DNA from: Actinomycetes bacterium
Lineage (GTDB): Bacteria; Actinomycetota; Thermoleophilia; Gaiellales; Gaiellaceae
Direction of reading: 5' to 3'
NCBI GenBank assembly: GCA_025964395.1
Contig: JAOPYY010000159.1
Location: 1 to 49,124, forward strand
DNA length: 49,124 bases
Shown here: positions 32,105 to 40,190 of the stretch, one piece after another
How the letters are laid out: the number at the start of each line of letters is the position of its first letter
Numbering within the stretch: the stretch's first letter is position 1
Made by a program: the position numbers and the translations under genes
The notes under the pieces: generated by a model
The model's input: the letters and a program-made list of their open reading frames with translations, nothing else
Databases searched by the model: none
What the model was told of the DNA's origin: nothing

Positions 32105-33079
32105 ATGGCCCGGTCTGACAAGGTTTCAAGGGACGCCGGAATCGAGGTGATCGGCCTCGTGCGGCGCTTCAAGGACGTCGAAGCCGTGGCCGGGATCGAC
32201 CTGACGATCAGCCCCGGCGAGATCTACGGCTTCCTCGGCCCGAACGGCGCCGGGAAATCGACCACGGTCCACATGCTCACGACCCTCCTCCCCCCTTCGG
32301 CCGGCCGGGCGACCGTCGCGGGCTTCGACGTCGTCAAGCAGGGCTCGAAGGTGCGCGCCTCGATCGGCGCCGCGCTCCAGGAAGCCGCGCTCGACCCCTT
32401 TCTGACGGGCCGCGAGCACCTGCGTCTCGGCGCCTCGCTGCACGGGATCCGCGGCACCGAGCGGAAGCAACTGATCGAGCGCCTGCTCGAGCGCGTCGGC
32501 CTCACCACCGCCGGCGACCGGAAGGTGCGCACGTACTCGGGCGGGATGAAGCGCCGGCTCGACCTCGCCCTCGCGCTCATCCACGACCCGTCGATCCTCT
32601 TCCTCGACGAGCCGACCACCGGGCTCGACCCGCAGAGCCGCTCGGCGCTCTGGACGGAGGTCGCCCGCCTCGCGCGCGAGGAGGGCGTAACCGTCTTCCT
32701 GACGACGCAGTACCTCGAGGAGGCCGACGTGCTCGCCGACCGCGTCGGGATCATCGACCACGGGCACATCGTCGCCGAGGGCACTCCTGGGGATCTGAAA
32801 GCACAGATCGGCAAGTCGACCGTGGAAGTCGTGCCCGAGAACCACGACGAGCTCGGCCGGTTGCGCGAGCTGCTATTGCGCTTCGGCGAGGAGACGGCGG
32901 CACGTCCCGGCGCGTTCGCCGTGCAGCTGAACGGCAAGGGCGAGCTGCCCTCGGTGATCCGCGCGCTCGACACCGAGAGCCTGCGCGCCGCGGAGATCAA
33001 CCTGCACCAGCCGACGCTCGACGACGTGTTCCTCGCGAAGACCGGCCGCACCCTCGAGGGCGCGGAAGAGCAGGCGTAA
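32105..33079 (+). CDS. ABC-2 exporter ATPase (DrrA type)
   Basis: A 324-residue ATPase with Walker A GPNGAGKST, signature TYSGGMKRRLDLA, Walker B ILFLDEPTTGLDP and switch region LTTQYLEEADVLADR, where glutamine replaces the usual histidine as in DrrA. A 90-residue C-terminal extension ends LHQPTLDDVFLAKTGRTLEG, the DrrA-type tail needed to bind its permease. Such systems export drugs or lipids. It is translated with two permeases through one-base and four-base overlaps. Confidence 0.9.
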   Translation: MARSDKVSRDAGIEVIGLVRRFKDVEAVAGIDLTISPGEIYGFLGPNGAGKSTTVHMLTTLLPPSAGRATVAGFDVVKQGSKVRASIGAALQEAALDPFLTGREHLRLGASLHGIRGTERKQLIERLLERVGLTTAGDRKVRTYSGGMKRRLDLALALIHDPSILFLDEPTTGLDPQSRSALWTEVARLAREEGVTVFLTTQYLEEADVLADRVGIIDHGHIVAEGTPGDLKAQIGKSTVEVVPENHDELGRLRELLLRFGEETAARPGAFAVQLNGKGELPSVIRALDTESLRAAEINLHQPTLDDVFLAKTGRTLEGAEEQA

Positions 33080-33855
33080 TGAGTGTGATCGCGCACCAGG
33101 TCGCGCTGATCGCGCAGCGCTCACTGGTGCGCACCGCGCGCCAGCCGGGTGTCTGGATCCCGCCGCTCACGTTCCCGCTGATCCTGATGGCGGTCAACTC
33201 GAACGGCCTGAAGGCGGCGACGCACCTCCCCGGTTTCCCGACGAACTCGTTCCTCGCGTTCTTCGTGCCGTTCTCGTTCATGCAGGGCGCGCTCTTTGCC
33301 TCCGCGATCGCCGGCACCGATCTCGCGCGTGACGTCGACACCGGCTTCCTGAACCGGCTCGCGCTGACGCCGGTGCGCGGCGCCGCGCTGCTGATCGGCC
33401 AGGTCGGCGGCGCCGTCGGTCTCGGGACAATCCAGGCGGTCGTCTACCTCGCGGTGGCCTTGCTGGCCGGCGTGCACATCGTCGCCGGCATCGGCGGCGC
33501 GGTCCTGATCCTGTTGCTGGCGATCCTCGTCGCGACAGGCTTCGGGACGCTCGGGTTGTGGATCGCCCTGCGCACCGGCTCCGGCGAAGGCGTGCAGTCG
33601 ACGTTCCCGCTGCTCTTCTTCCTGCTGCTGATCTCGAGCATGAACCTGCCGCGCAACCTGATCGAGGTCAACTGGTTCCGCGACCTCGCGACGATCAACC
33701 CGGTCAGCTACATGATCGAGGCGATGCGGTCGCTCGTGATCTCCGGGTGGGACACGCAGGCGCTCGTGCTCGGGTTCGGCTTCGCGTTGGCGCTGATCGG
33801 CATCTCGCTGCTTCTCTCGGCCCGTCAGCTGAAGGTCAGGATGTCTCGCACATGA
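33079..33855 (+). CDS. ABC-2 exporter permease, first
   Basis: A 258-residue DrrB-like permease with six spans. PLTFPLILMAVNSNGLKAA near the start, FVPFSFMQGALFASAIAGTDLARDVDTGFLNRLALTPVRG in the middle and LLISSMNLPRNLIEVNWFRDLATINPVSYMIEAMRSL at the end are the family pattern. ATG 33079 overlaps the ATPase stop by one base. It pairs with the next gene to form a heterodimer. Confidence 0.87.
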   Translation: MSVIAHQVALIAQRSLVRTARQPGVWIPPLTFPLILMAVNSNGLKAATHLPGFPTNSFLAFFVPFSFMQGALFASAIAGTDLARDVDTGFLNRLALTPVRGAALLIGQVGGAVGLGTIQAVVYLAVALLAGVHIVAGIGGAVLILLLAILVATGFGTLGLWIALRTGSGEGVQSTFPLLFFLLLISSMNLPRNLIEVNWFRDLATINPVSYMIEAMRSLVISGWDTQALVLGFGFALALIGISLLLSARQLKVRMSRT

Positions 33856-34613
33856 TCAGCGTGGCACTCGGCCTCGCGTACCGGCAACTCACGGTGCTGT
33901 TCAAGAACCCGTCGCTCTTCCTGCCGCCGATGCTCTTCCCGCTGATGAACTTCATGTCGTTCGCCGGCGGTCTCTCGCGGCTGCGCCACGTGCCGGGGTT
34001 CGACTTCCACAGCGGCTACACGGCGTTCACCTTCGTCTTCGTGCTGCTGCAGTCGGCCGCGTTCGGCGGTGTCTTCGCCGGGTTCGGGATCGCGCGCGAC
34101 TTCGAGTACGGCTTCGCACGCCGGCTCCTCGTCTCCGCTCCTCAGCGATCGGGCCTGATCCTCGGCTACGCACTGTCCGCGCTCACACGGTGGGCGATGA
34201 TCGCGATCGTCCTGACGACCGTCGCGCTGATCGGCGGCATGCAGGTCGGCGGCAACGGGATCGACCTGTTCGGGATGTACGCGCTGGCGATGATCTTCAA
34301 CATCGTCGGGCTGCTCTGGGCCTGCGGCGTCGCGATGCGCTTCCGCTCCATCCAGTCCGGGCCGTTGATGCAGACGCCTGTCTTCCTGCTGCTCTTCCTA
34401 TCGCCGGTCTACGTCCCCCTCTCGCTCCTGACCGGCTGGATCCACGGCGTCGCGCGCGTCAACCCGCTCACGTTCCTGCTCGAGGCCGGCCGGGGCTTCA
34501 TCGACGGCCACCCAACACAGCTGGCAGCTGCGTTCGGCGTCTCCGCGGCGCTCGTGGTCTTCTTCGCGTTCTGGGCCAGGACGGGCCTCGCACGCGCAGA
34601 GCGCGCCGGCTGA
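33852..34613 (+). CDS. ABC-2 exporter permease, second
   Basis: A 253-residue DrrB-like permease with six spans, paralogous to the one before (FLPPMLFPLMNFMSFAGGLSRL, AGFGIARDFEYGFARRLLVSAPQRSGLILGY, FLLLFLSPVYVPLSLLTGWIHGVARVNPLTFLLEAGR). ATG 33852 overlaps the first permease by ATGA. Two unequal permeases with one ATPase mean an asymmetric exporter. Confidence 0.87.
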   Translation: MISVALGLAYRQLTVLFKNPSLFLPPMLFPLMNFMSFAGGLSRLRHVPGFDFHSGYTAFTFVFVLLQSAAFGGVFAGFGIARDFEYGFARRLLVSAPQRSGLILGYALSALTRWAMIAIVLTTVALIGGMQVGGNGIDLFGMYALAMIFNIVGLLWACGVAMRFRSIQSGPLMQTPVFLLLFLSPVYVPLSLLTGWIHGVARVNPLTFLLEAGRGFIDGHPTQLAAAFGVSAALVVFFAFWARTGLARAERAG

Positions 34614-34651
34614 GGCCGGAGTAGGCTGAAGCACCCGGTCTGCGAGGTGCC

Positions 34652-35818
34652 ATGAGCATTGAGTTTGAGGGAGTTGCGACGCTATTCGACGAGCTACGCG
34701 CGAGGCTCGAAGAGGTGGCAGGTGACGACAACGTCCTTGCTGAGATGGTCGCGGCGTTGCAAGAAGCGGTCGCCCAACAGGCTCAGGTGGTCGACGAGAT
34801 TCTCCACCGACTCCCCGTCGGTGTCACGGTGACCGACCCGTCATTCCGCGTGACGCGGTTCAACCAGCGCGCCGGCGAGATCATTGGACAGATGATGGTG
34901 ACGACGGATTCGATGGACGAATGGGAGGTCGATCTCTTCCATCTCGACGGGACGCCCATGCAGTTCGCTGATCGCCCTGCCATCCGTGCGCTTGGTGGGG
35001 AAACGTCACGGAACGTCGAGTACGAGGCGCGCGACACGGAACGAGCTCCCTACATCGTCAACGCAAGCTCGACGCCGATCCGCGATGCGACGGGAAAGGT
35101 GATCCTCGCAGTCACCGTGTTCGACGACGTCACCGAGGGCCGGCGGCGCGCGGAGGCTGATCGCGAGTTTGTCGCGAACGCCGCGCACCAGATCCGCAGT
35201 CCGATCGCCGCCATCGCGAGCGCCTGCGGTGCATTGAGCGCCGGGGCGAAAGACGCCCCCGACGCCCGCGACCGCTTCCTCGAGCACATCGAGCGTGAGG
35301 TCGCGCGGATGGAGCAGCTCGCAGACGGCTTGCTGGCGCTGGCCCGCGCCGAGCGCGGTGACGTTCCCGCCCCGCTCTCGGAGATTGCACTCAAGCCGCT
35401 GCTCCAACGCGTGAGCGACGGCAGCGCGACCAAGGACGGAGTCGACCTCGAGGTGTACTGCCCGGACGACCTGACCGCATTCGCGAACGAGGCGCTGGTG
35501 ACCGAGGCTCTCGCCAACGTCGTCACGAACGCCGTGCAGCACACAACGCGAGGCACCGTTGTCCTGCGAGGGGAACAGGGGCGAGCCGGCGCGATCATCG
35601 AGGTCTGCGACGAGGGCCCGGGGATCGCCGATCAGGATCGCGAGCGCATCTTCGAACGGTTCTATCGGGGCCCCCGTCCGGCGACCGCCGGCGTCGGCCT
35701 CGGGCTTGCGATCGCCGCTGCTGCGACACGCGCGGCAGGCGGTAGCCTCGAGCTCGTGGACTCACCGGTCGGCGCGTGCTTCCGGTTCACCTTCACGCGA
35801 ACGGCGCGCGGAGGATGA
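34652..35818 (+). CDS. cytosolic PAS-domain histidine kinase
   Basis: A 388-residue sensor kinase with no membrane span. The N-terminal coiled segment (residues 5-45) leads to a PAS domain (ILHRLPVGVTVTDPSFRVTRFNQRAGEIIG, residues 49-165), then the phosphorylated box FVANAAHQIRSPIAAI with His179, where Gln replaces the usual Glu/Asp after His. The ATP domain has the N box (ALANVVTNAVQHT), CDEGPGIADQDRERIFERFYRG and GVGLGLAIAAAA. GAGGTG lies before the ATG. It overlaps its regulator gene by four bases. A soluble ligand or redox state is probably sensed. Confidence 0.9.
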   Translation: MSIEFEGVATLFDELRARLEEVAGDDNVLAEMVAALQEAVAQQAQVVDEILHRLPVGVTVTDPSFRVTRFNQRAGEIIGQMMVTTDSMDEWEVDLFHLDGTPMQFADRPAIRALGGETSRNVEYEARDTERAPYIVNASSTPIRDATGKVILAVTVFDDVTEGRRRAEADREFVANAAHQIRSPIAAIASACGALSAGAKDAPDARDRFLEHIEREVARMEQLADGLLALARAERGDVPAPLSEIALKPLLQRVSDGSATKDGVDLEVYCPDDLTAFANEALVTEALANVVTNAVQHTTRGTVVLRGEQGRAGAIIEVCDEGPGIADQDRERIFERFYRGPRPATAGVGLGLAIAAAATRAAGGSLELVDSPVGACFRFTFTRTARGG

Positions 35819-36495
35819 GCAACGTCCTCTTCGCGGACGACGAGCTGACGATCCGCGAAGCCGTCGCGTACGCCCTGCGAGTCGAGGGTGTCAAAGTCAA
35901 GACGTACGACACGGGAGGCGGGGCCCTCGACGCGGCCCGTGACAAGCACTTCGACCTCGTGATCCTCGACGTGATGCTGCCGGACATCTCGGGGCTCGAG
36001 GTCTGCCGGAGGATCCGTGCCTCGAGCAGTGTCCCGGTGATGCTGCTGACGGCACGGGACACCGAGGCCGACCTCGTCCTCGGCTTCGAAGCCGGCGGCG
36101 ACGACTACATCAAGAAGCCGTTCTCGATGACCGAGCTTGTAATCCGCGTACGGGCAATACTCCGGCGGCAGGAACTCGACCGGTCGATCGGGCAACGGAT
36201 CGTCAGCGTCGGCGACCTGAGCATCGATCTCGCACGGCACGAGGTCCGCGTGAACGGCGACCACGTCCGCCTGACGCCGACCGAGGTCCGGCTCCTGACA
36301 CTGCTTGCGGCCGAGGACCGTGCGTTTTCACGCCGTGAGATCCTCGAGCATGTGTGGGAGACGGTGTTCGTCCCCGACGAGCGCTCCTGCGACGTCCACG
36401 TCGCCAACCTGCGGCGCAAGATCGAGGACGATCCGGGCCATCCGAAGCGCGTCCTGACGGTTCGGGGCGTCGGCTACCGCCTCGGCGGACGATGA
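35815..36495 (+). CDS. OmpR/PhoB-family response regulator
   Basis: A 226-residue two-domain regulator. The receiver has the acidic pair FADDE, the phosphorylation site Asp52 in LVILDVMLPD, the Thr of LLTARD and the Lys of YIKKPF. The C-terminal winged helix reads RLTPTEVRLLTLLAAEDRAFSRREILEHVWE and ends VRGVGYRLGG. Its start overlaps the kinase stop (ATGA). The gap after it holds two TTCTTC repeats that could be its binding site. Confidence 0.93.
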   Translation: MSNVLFADDELTIREAVAYALRVEGVKVKTYDTGGGALDAARDKHFDLVILDVMLPDISGLEVCRRIRASSSVPVMLLTARDTEADLVLGFEAGGDDYIKKPFSMTELVIRVRAILRRQELDRSIGQRIVSVGDLSIDLARHEVRVNGDHVRLTPTEVRLLTLLAAEDRAFSRREILEHVWETVFVPDERSCDVHVANLRRKIEDDPGHPKRVLTVRGVGYRLGGR

Positions 36496-36496
36496 A

Positions 36497-36530
36497 GATT
36501 TCTTCACAGAACCTGTAGCAAGACTTCTTC
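36497..36530 (+). promoter_or_regulatory. direct repeat, possible response-regulator site
   Basis: GATTTCTTC (36497-36505) and GACTTCTTC (36522-36530) differ at one base and lie 25 bases apart, upstream of a TAGCGT -10 box. OmpR-type proteins bind direct repeats, but the 25-base period is wider than the usual 10-11. Confidence 0.3.
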
Positions 36531-36540
36531 GGCTGCCGGT

Positions 36541-36546
36541 TAGCGT
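36541..36546 (+). promoter_or_regulatory. -10 box of the thioredoxin-fold gene, leaderless type
   Basis: TAGCGT lies 6 bases before ATG 36553. Confidence 0.5.
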
Positions 36547-36552
36547 CGAAGC

Positions 36553-36876
36553 ATGGTGACGACACAGGCGACTCCGAAGGCCGCGCCCGCGCAGGATCAT
36601 GAGCGGCCGATCCTGATCTTCTTCACCTCGGACACGAACGGCCGCTGCCGCCGGGCGGAGGGATTCCTGGCACAGGTGCTCCAGCGCCGTCACAACCACG
36701 AGACGTTCGCCTTGCGCTTCGTCGAGCAGGGCGATCATCCCGAGCTGATCGACCGCTTCCAGGTCGAGACGACGCCGACGCTGATGGTGGTCGCGGACAA
36801 GGTCGTCCGCGGCAGGCTCGTCGAACCGCGCGGCTGCGAGGAGATCCAGGCGTTCCTCGCGCCATGGCTTCGTTAG
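36553..36876 (+). CDS. thioredoxin-fold protein with a single active-site cysteine
   Basis: A 107-residue thioredoxin-like protein. The first strand and active site read ILIFFTSDTNGRCRRAEGFLAQVL, so CxxC is reduced to one cysteine (TNGRC), and the cis-proline region is RFQVETTPTLMVVADKVVRGRL. A single cysteine would allow glutathionylation-like or monothiol chemistry, not disulfide reduction. It follows the PAS kinase/response regulator pair by 57 bases and has its own promoter, so it may be a target of that system. Confidence 0.75.
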   Translation: MVTTQATPKAAPAQDHERPILIFFTSDTNGRCRRAEGFLAQVLQRRHNHETFALRFVEQGDHPELIDRFQVETTPTLMVVADKVVRGRLVEPRGCEEIQAFLAPWLR

Positions 36877-37355
36877 ACCAGTTGCGCTAGACGCGGCCGA
36901 AGCCGGATGCCTGCGGGCGACGGCGCTCCCGCCGCATCACCTCGCCGCCGTTCGAATCGTTCCCGATCGCGGTGTCCCTCGACGGTGTGCAGGTCGTCGC
37001 CGGCAACGCTGACGACGATCCCGACGTGATCGGGCAGGCCGCCGTCCCAGTCGAAGATCACGAGATCGCCTGCACGCGGCTCCGTGACCCAGCGCCCGGT
37101 CGCCTTGAGCCAGGCGGCAAGCGTCGGGACATACGCAACGCCACGCGGACCGACTCCGGCGCCGTGCCAACCGCGGCAGAGGACGACGCCGGCGCCGACG
37201 TCGAAGCAATACGACGCGAAGATCGCGCACCAGGGCACACCGTCGGCGCCGAACCACCGCCCGAACATCGTGTGGTTCGAGCCGGGCGGCACCTCGCGCA
37301 CGCCCACATGCCGCAGCGCCTCGGCCAGCGCGCGCCGGCCCGGTGAAGCGCTCAT
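36873..37355 (-). CDS. CHAP-domain cysteine hydrolase-like protein
   Basis: A 160-residue protein with a CHAP/NlpC-like fold. Catalytic cysteine is in GVPWCAIFASYCFD near residue 43 and histidine in LPDHVGIVVSVAGDDLHTVEGH. Such domains cut cell-wall peptides. No signal peptide is visible from ATG 37355, so export would need another route. TACGGT 6 bases before this ATG supports the start. Its end overlaps that of the thioredoxin-fold gene by four bases. Confidence 0.78.
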   Translation of the reverse strand: MSASPGRRALAEALRHVGVREVPPGSNHTMFGRWFGADGVPWCAIFASYCFDVGAGVVLCRGWHGAGVGPRGVAYVPTLAAWLKATGRWVTEPRAGDLVIFDWDGGLPDHVGIVVSVAGDDLHTVEGHRDRERFERRRGDAAGAPSPAGIRLRPRLAQLV

Positions 37356-37361
37356 GCAATG

Positions 37362-37367
37362 ACCGTA
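37362..37367 (-). promoter_or_regulatory. -10 box of the CHAP gene, leaderless type
   Basis: On the minus strand TACGGT is followed by 6 bases and the ATG at 37355; TTGCGC is a possible -35 box 18 bases upstream. Confidence 0.5.
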
Positions 37368-37443
37368 CCGCCCCGGTTTGACAACGCGCAAGTGCACCGT
37401 CGTGAAGGTGCTGCGCGACGGCTCGCGCAAGGCGTTTGCCCTC

Positions 37444-38292
37444 CTATAAATCGCGGCGCTTGAACGCGGTCACCGCCGCGGCGAGCACGAACACGAGGTA
37501 GAGCACCGACCAGACGAGGAGCGGCGTTCCCGCGCGGTGCGAACCGCCGAACGGCCCGAGCTCGAGCACGAACTTCGCGAACCCGGTCGTGTTGACGGTC
37601 AGGCGGTGCAACGCATCTTCGTACAGCGCGTCGAACGGCACGAACCACCAGGCGATGCGCGAGATGTGCTGGAGTTTGTGCGAGTTGATCGCGTGCCCGA
37701 TCTCGCCGAGCAGCCCGGCCATCAAGCCGGCGCCGAAGACCATCAGCGTCCCGATCCCGTTCGCGATCGGCGAGAGGAAGACCGACCCGGCGAGCGCGAG
37801 CGAGGAGACGACGACGATCGCCGCCGCGAGCTCGATGCCCGGCGAGACGAGCCGATCCGGCGACCAACCACCTGCCCAGTACGTGATGCCGACGGACGCG
37901 AAGTAGACGGCGAGCACGTAGGCGACGCACACGCCCGCGGCGCCCGCAAAGCGCGCGAGCAGCAGTTGCGTGCGCCCGATCGGCCGCACGACTAGCGGCT
38001 GCAGCAGCCCCGCCTCCGCGTCACCGCGCACGACGTTCAGCGTCAGGAATACCGCGAGCACGGCGCCGAGGAACAGCGTCGCGAACATCGCAAGCCCGAA
38101 GACGATCGCTCCCGCGAGCTGTTCCGAGTTCAGGTTCCCCTGCCCCACACCGACGAAGCCGCGTGTGTCCTTGAACGCCTCGTGCGTGCCCCACGCGTAC
38201 AGCGAGAGGAAGAGCACCGTGAGCACCAGCACGACCGCGAACATCTTGCGGCGCAGGCTCTCGCGCAGCCCGTAAAGGATGATCGTCGTCAA
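37444..38292 (-). CDS. ABC-2 type (NosY-like) permease
   Basis: A 282-residue membrane protein with six predicted spans. ILYGLRESLRRKMFAVVLVLTVLFLSLY at the start and NVVRGDAEAGLLQPLVVRPIGRTQLLLARFAG in the middle match NosY-type permeases, which belong to the ABC-2 group. The start is TTG 38292, overlapping the stop of its ATPase (TTGA), so translation is coupled. Cargo unknown. Confidence 0.85.
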   Translation of the reverse strand: MTTIILYGLRESLRRKMFAVVLVLTVLFLSLYAWGTHEAFKDTRGFVGVGQGNLNSEQLAGAIVFGLAMFATLFLGAVLAVFLTLNVVRGDAEAGLLQPLVVRPIGRTQLLLARFAGAAGVCVAYVLAVYFASVGITYWAGGWSPDRLVSPGIELAAAIVVVSSLALAGSVFLSPIANGIGTLMVFGAGLMAGLLGEIGHAINSHKLQHISRIAWWFVPFDALYEDALHRLTVNTTGFAKFVLELGPFGGSHRAGTPLLVWSVLYLVFVLAAAVTAFKRRDL

Positions 38293-39119
38293 TCGACGAC
38301 CTCGAGATAGACGTCCTCGAGCGAGGACGCGACGACCCGCACCTCGTAGATCTCCTCACCGGCGGCGACAAGCTCTCGCACGATGCGCGGCACGTCCTCG
38401 CGCCGCGCGTCCTCGAAGACACGCGTGCCGGTCGCCGTCTCGACCTCCACCCCGCCTTGCCGTCGCAGCTGATCGGGCGTGCCGGCCGCGACGACGCGGC
38501 CGTGGTCGACGATCACTACGTGGTCGCAGACGAGCTCGACCTCGGAGAGCAGGTGCGAGTTGAGGAGCACCGAGGTCCCGCGGCGGCGCAGCTCCTCGAG
38601 CAGACCACGGACGACCCGGCGGCCCGCGGGATCGAGCGCGCTCGTCGGCTCATCGAGGAGGAGCAGCCGCGGCGACCCGACCAACGCTTGCGCAATGCCG
38701 AGCCGCTGTTGCATTCCCTTCGACATCGCCGCGACGCGCGTCGCGCGTGCGTGCGGCAACCCGACGAGCTCGAGCAGCTCCGTGCGCTCGGCCGCGCCTC
38801 CTGTCGAGCCGGCGAGCCGCTGGTGCAGCGTCAACAGCTCATCGGCGCTCATCCACGACGGGAAGCGGAAGAGCTCCGCGAGGTAGCCGAGCGACCGGCG
38901 CGCGGGCGGCGAGCCGGCGGGAGCACCGCAGACCTCCACGCTGCCGGCACTCGCGCGGACGAGCCCGCACGCGATCTTGACGAGCGTCGACTTGCCGGCG
39001 CCGTTCGGTCCGAGGAGGCCGACGAGCTGGCCCTCACCGACCTCGAGGTCGACGCCGCTCAGCGCCTCGGTCCGGCCGTAGCGCTTCTCCAGGCCTTTCG
39101 CGAGCAGCACGGGCGGCAC
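38289..39119 (-). CDS. ABC exporter ATPase (CcmA/NosF-like)
   Basis: A 276-residue ATPase. Walker A GPNGAGKST, signature MSKGMQQRLGIAQAL (lysine in place of the first glycine, as in NosF-like proteins), Walker B LLLLDEPTSALDP and switch histidine LNSHLLSEVE are seen. The tail SSLEDVYLEVVD is the DrrA-like end. The gene is divergent from the sulfate importer, from which it is separated by 66 bases. TAGGCT 6 bases before GTG 39119 gives a leaderless start. Confidence 0.9.
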   Translation of the reverse strand: MPPVLLAKGLEKRYGRTEALSGVDLEVGEGQLVGLLGPNGAGKSTLVKIACGLVRASAGSVEVCGAPAGSPPARRSLGYLAELFRFPSWMSADELLTLHQRLAGSTGGAAERTELLELVGLPHARATRVAAMSKGMQQRLGIAQALVGSPRLLLLDEPTSALDPAGRRVVRGLLEELRRRGTSVLLNSHLLSEVELVCDHVVIVDHGRVVAAGTPDQLRRQGGVEVETATGTRVFEDARREDVPRIVRELVAAGEEIYEVRVVASSLEDVYLEVVD

Positions 39120-39125
39120 AGAACG

Positions 39126-39131
39126 AGCCTA
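39126..39131 (-). promoter_or_regulatory. -10 box of the NosF-like ATPase gene, leaderless type
   Basis: On the minus strand TAGGCT is followed by 6 bases and GTG 39119. Confidence 0.5.
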
Positions 39132-39150
39132 CCCGCTCGTCGGTTCTTAT

Positions 39151-39179
39151 TTGACGTATGAGAGCTTCTTATGTATTTG
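39151..39179 (+). promoter_or_regulatory. putative promoter of the sulfate importer operon
   Basis: TTGACG (39151-39156) and TATTTG (39174-39179) are spaced 17 bases apart in an AT-rich patch and end 6 bases before ATG 39186. TATTTG is a weaker -10 than others in the window. TTGAC-TA is shared with the sulfonate operon palindrome. Confidence 0.38.
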
Positions 39180-39185
39180 TTCACC

Positions 39186-40190
39186 ATGCCTATGAACAAA
39201 GCCAAGAAAATCACCCTCCTCGCCGCGGTCTTCGCGGCCCTCGCCGTAGCGACCGCCGCGGCTGCCGGCACGAACATCTCGCTCGTCGGCTACTCCACCC
39301 CCAAGGCCGTGATGGGAAAGATCATCCAGGCCTGGCAGCAGACCCCCGCCGGCAAGGACACGTCGTTCAGCCAGTCCTTCGGCGCCTCCACCGACCAGGC
39401 CCGCGCGGTCGCGAACGGCCTGAAGGCCGACCTCGTCTTCCTCTCGACCGGCGACGACGTCAACCTCCTCGTCGACGCCGGCCTCGTCGACTCGAACTGG
39501 AACCACCAGGCCTACAACGGGATCGGCGCCGACACCGTCGTCGTCTTCGCGGTGCGCAACGGCAACCCGAAGCACATCAAGGGCTGGAACGACCTGATCC
39601 GCCCCGGCGTCCAAGTGCTTACCCCGAACCCGTTCAGCTCCGGCTCGGCGAAGTGGAACATCCTCGCCGCCTACGGCGCACAGCGCCGCCTCGGCAAGAC
39701 CGACAAGCAGGCAACCGCGTACTTGCAGGAGCTCTTCAAGCACGTCGTCTCCCAGGACACCTCCGGCCGCAACGCCACGAACACGTTCCTCAGCGGCAAG
39801 GGCGACGTCCTGCTCACCTACGAGAGCGAGGCGCTGAACGCGCGGCTCAACGGCCAGGACATCCAGTACGTCATCCCCCGCCAGTCGATGCTGATCGAGC
39901 TCCCGATCGCGGTGCTCAAGAACAACCCGAACAAGGACATCGCGAACAAGTTCATCCAGTTCGTGAAGCAGCCCGCCGCGCAGGATCTGTTCGCGCAGTA
40001 CGGCTTCCGGCCGGTCAACCCGACGGTCGCGAAGAAGTACACCGCGAAGTTCCCGGCGCGTCCGGGCATCTTCAAGGTCGACGACAAGATCATCGGCGGC
40101 TGGCGCCACGCCGACGATGTCTGGTTCGACCCGAACAAGGGCCGCATGGTCGGGATCGAACGTGCCATCGGAGGACCGACCACTGGCTGA
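39186..40190 (+). CDS. sulfate ABC transporter binding protein
   Basis: An exported 334-residue binding protein for sulfate (Sbp/CysP). A signal peptide (KKITLLAAVFAALAVATAAAAG) is followed by ISLVGYSTPKAVMGKIIQAW, FSQSFGASTDQARAVANGLKADLVFLST, NPFSSGSAKWNILAAYGA, GKGDVLLTYESEA and YGFRPVNPTV, the family's sulfate-binding signatures. No lipobox cysteine is present. ATG 39186 or 39192 are both possible; the in-frame ATG at 39171 would overlap the promoter. It opens the sulfate operon. Confidence 0.92.
   Translation: MPMNKAKKITLLAAVFAALAVATAAAAGTNISLVGYSTPKAVMGKIIQAWQQTPAGKDTSFSQSFGASTDQARAVANGLKADLVFLSTGDDVNLLVDAGLVDSNWNHQAYNGIGADTVVVFAVRNGNPKHIKGWNDLIRPGVQVLTPNPFSSGSAKWNILAAYGAQRRLGKTDKQATAYLQELFKHVVSQDTSGRNATNTFLSGKGDVLLTYESEALNARLNGQDIQYVIPRQSMLIELPIAVLKNNPNKDIANKFIQFVKQPAAQDLFAQYGFRPVNPTVAKKYTAKFPARPGIFKVDDKIIGGWRHADDVWFDPNKGRMVGIERAIGGPTTG

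Noticed and set aside
28057-34613. Two exporters plus MarR as part of an antibiotic biosynthetic cluster
   Set aside because: No biosynthetic enzymes are present within the window on either side.
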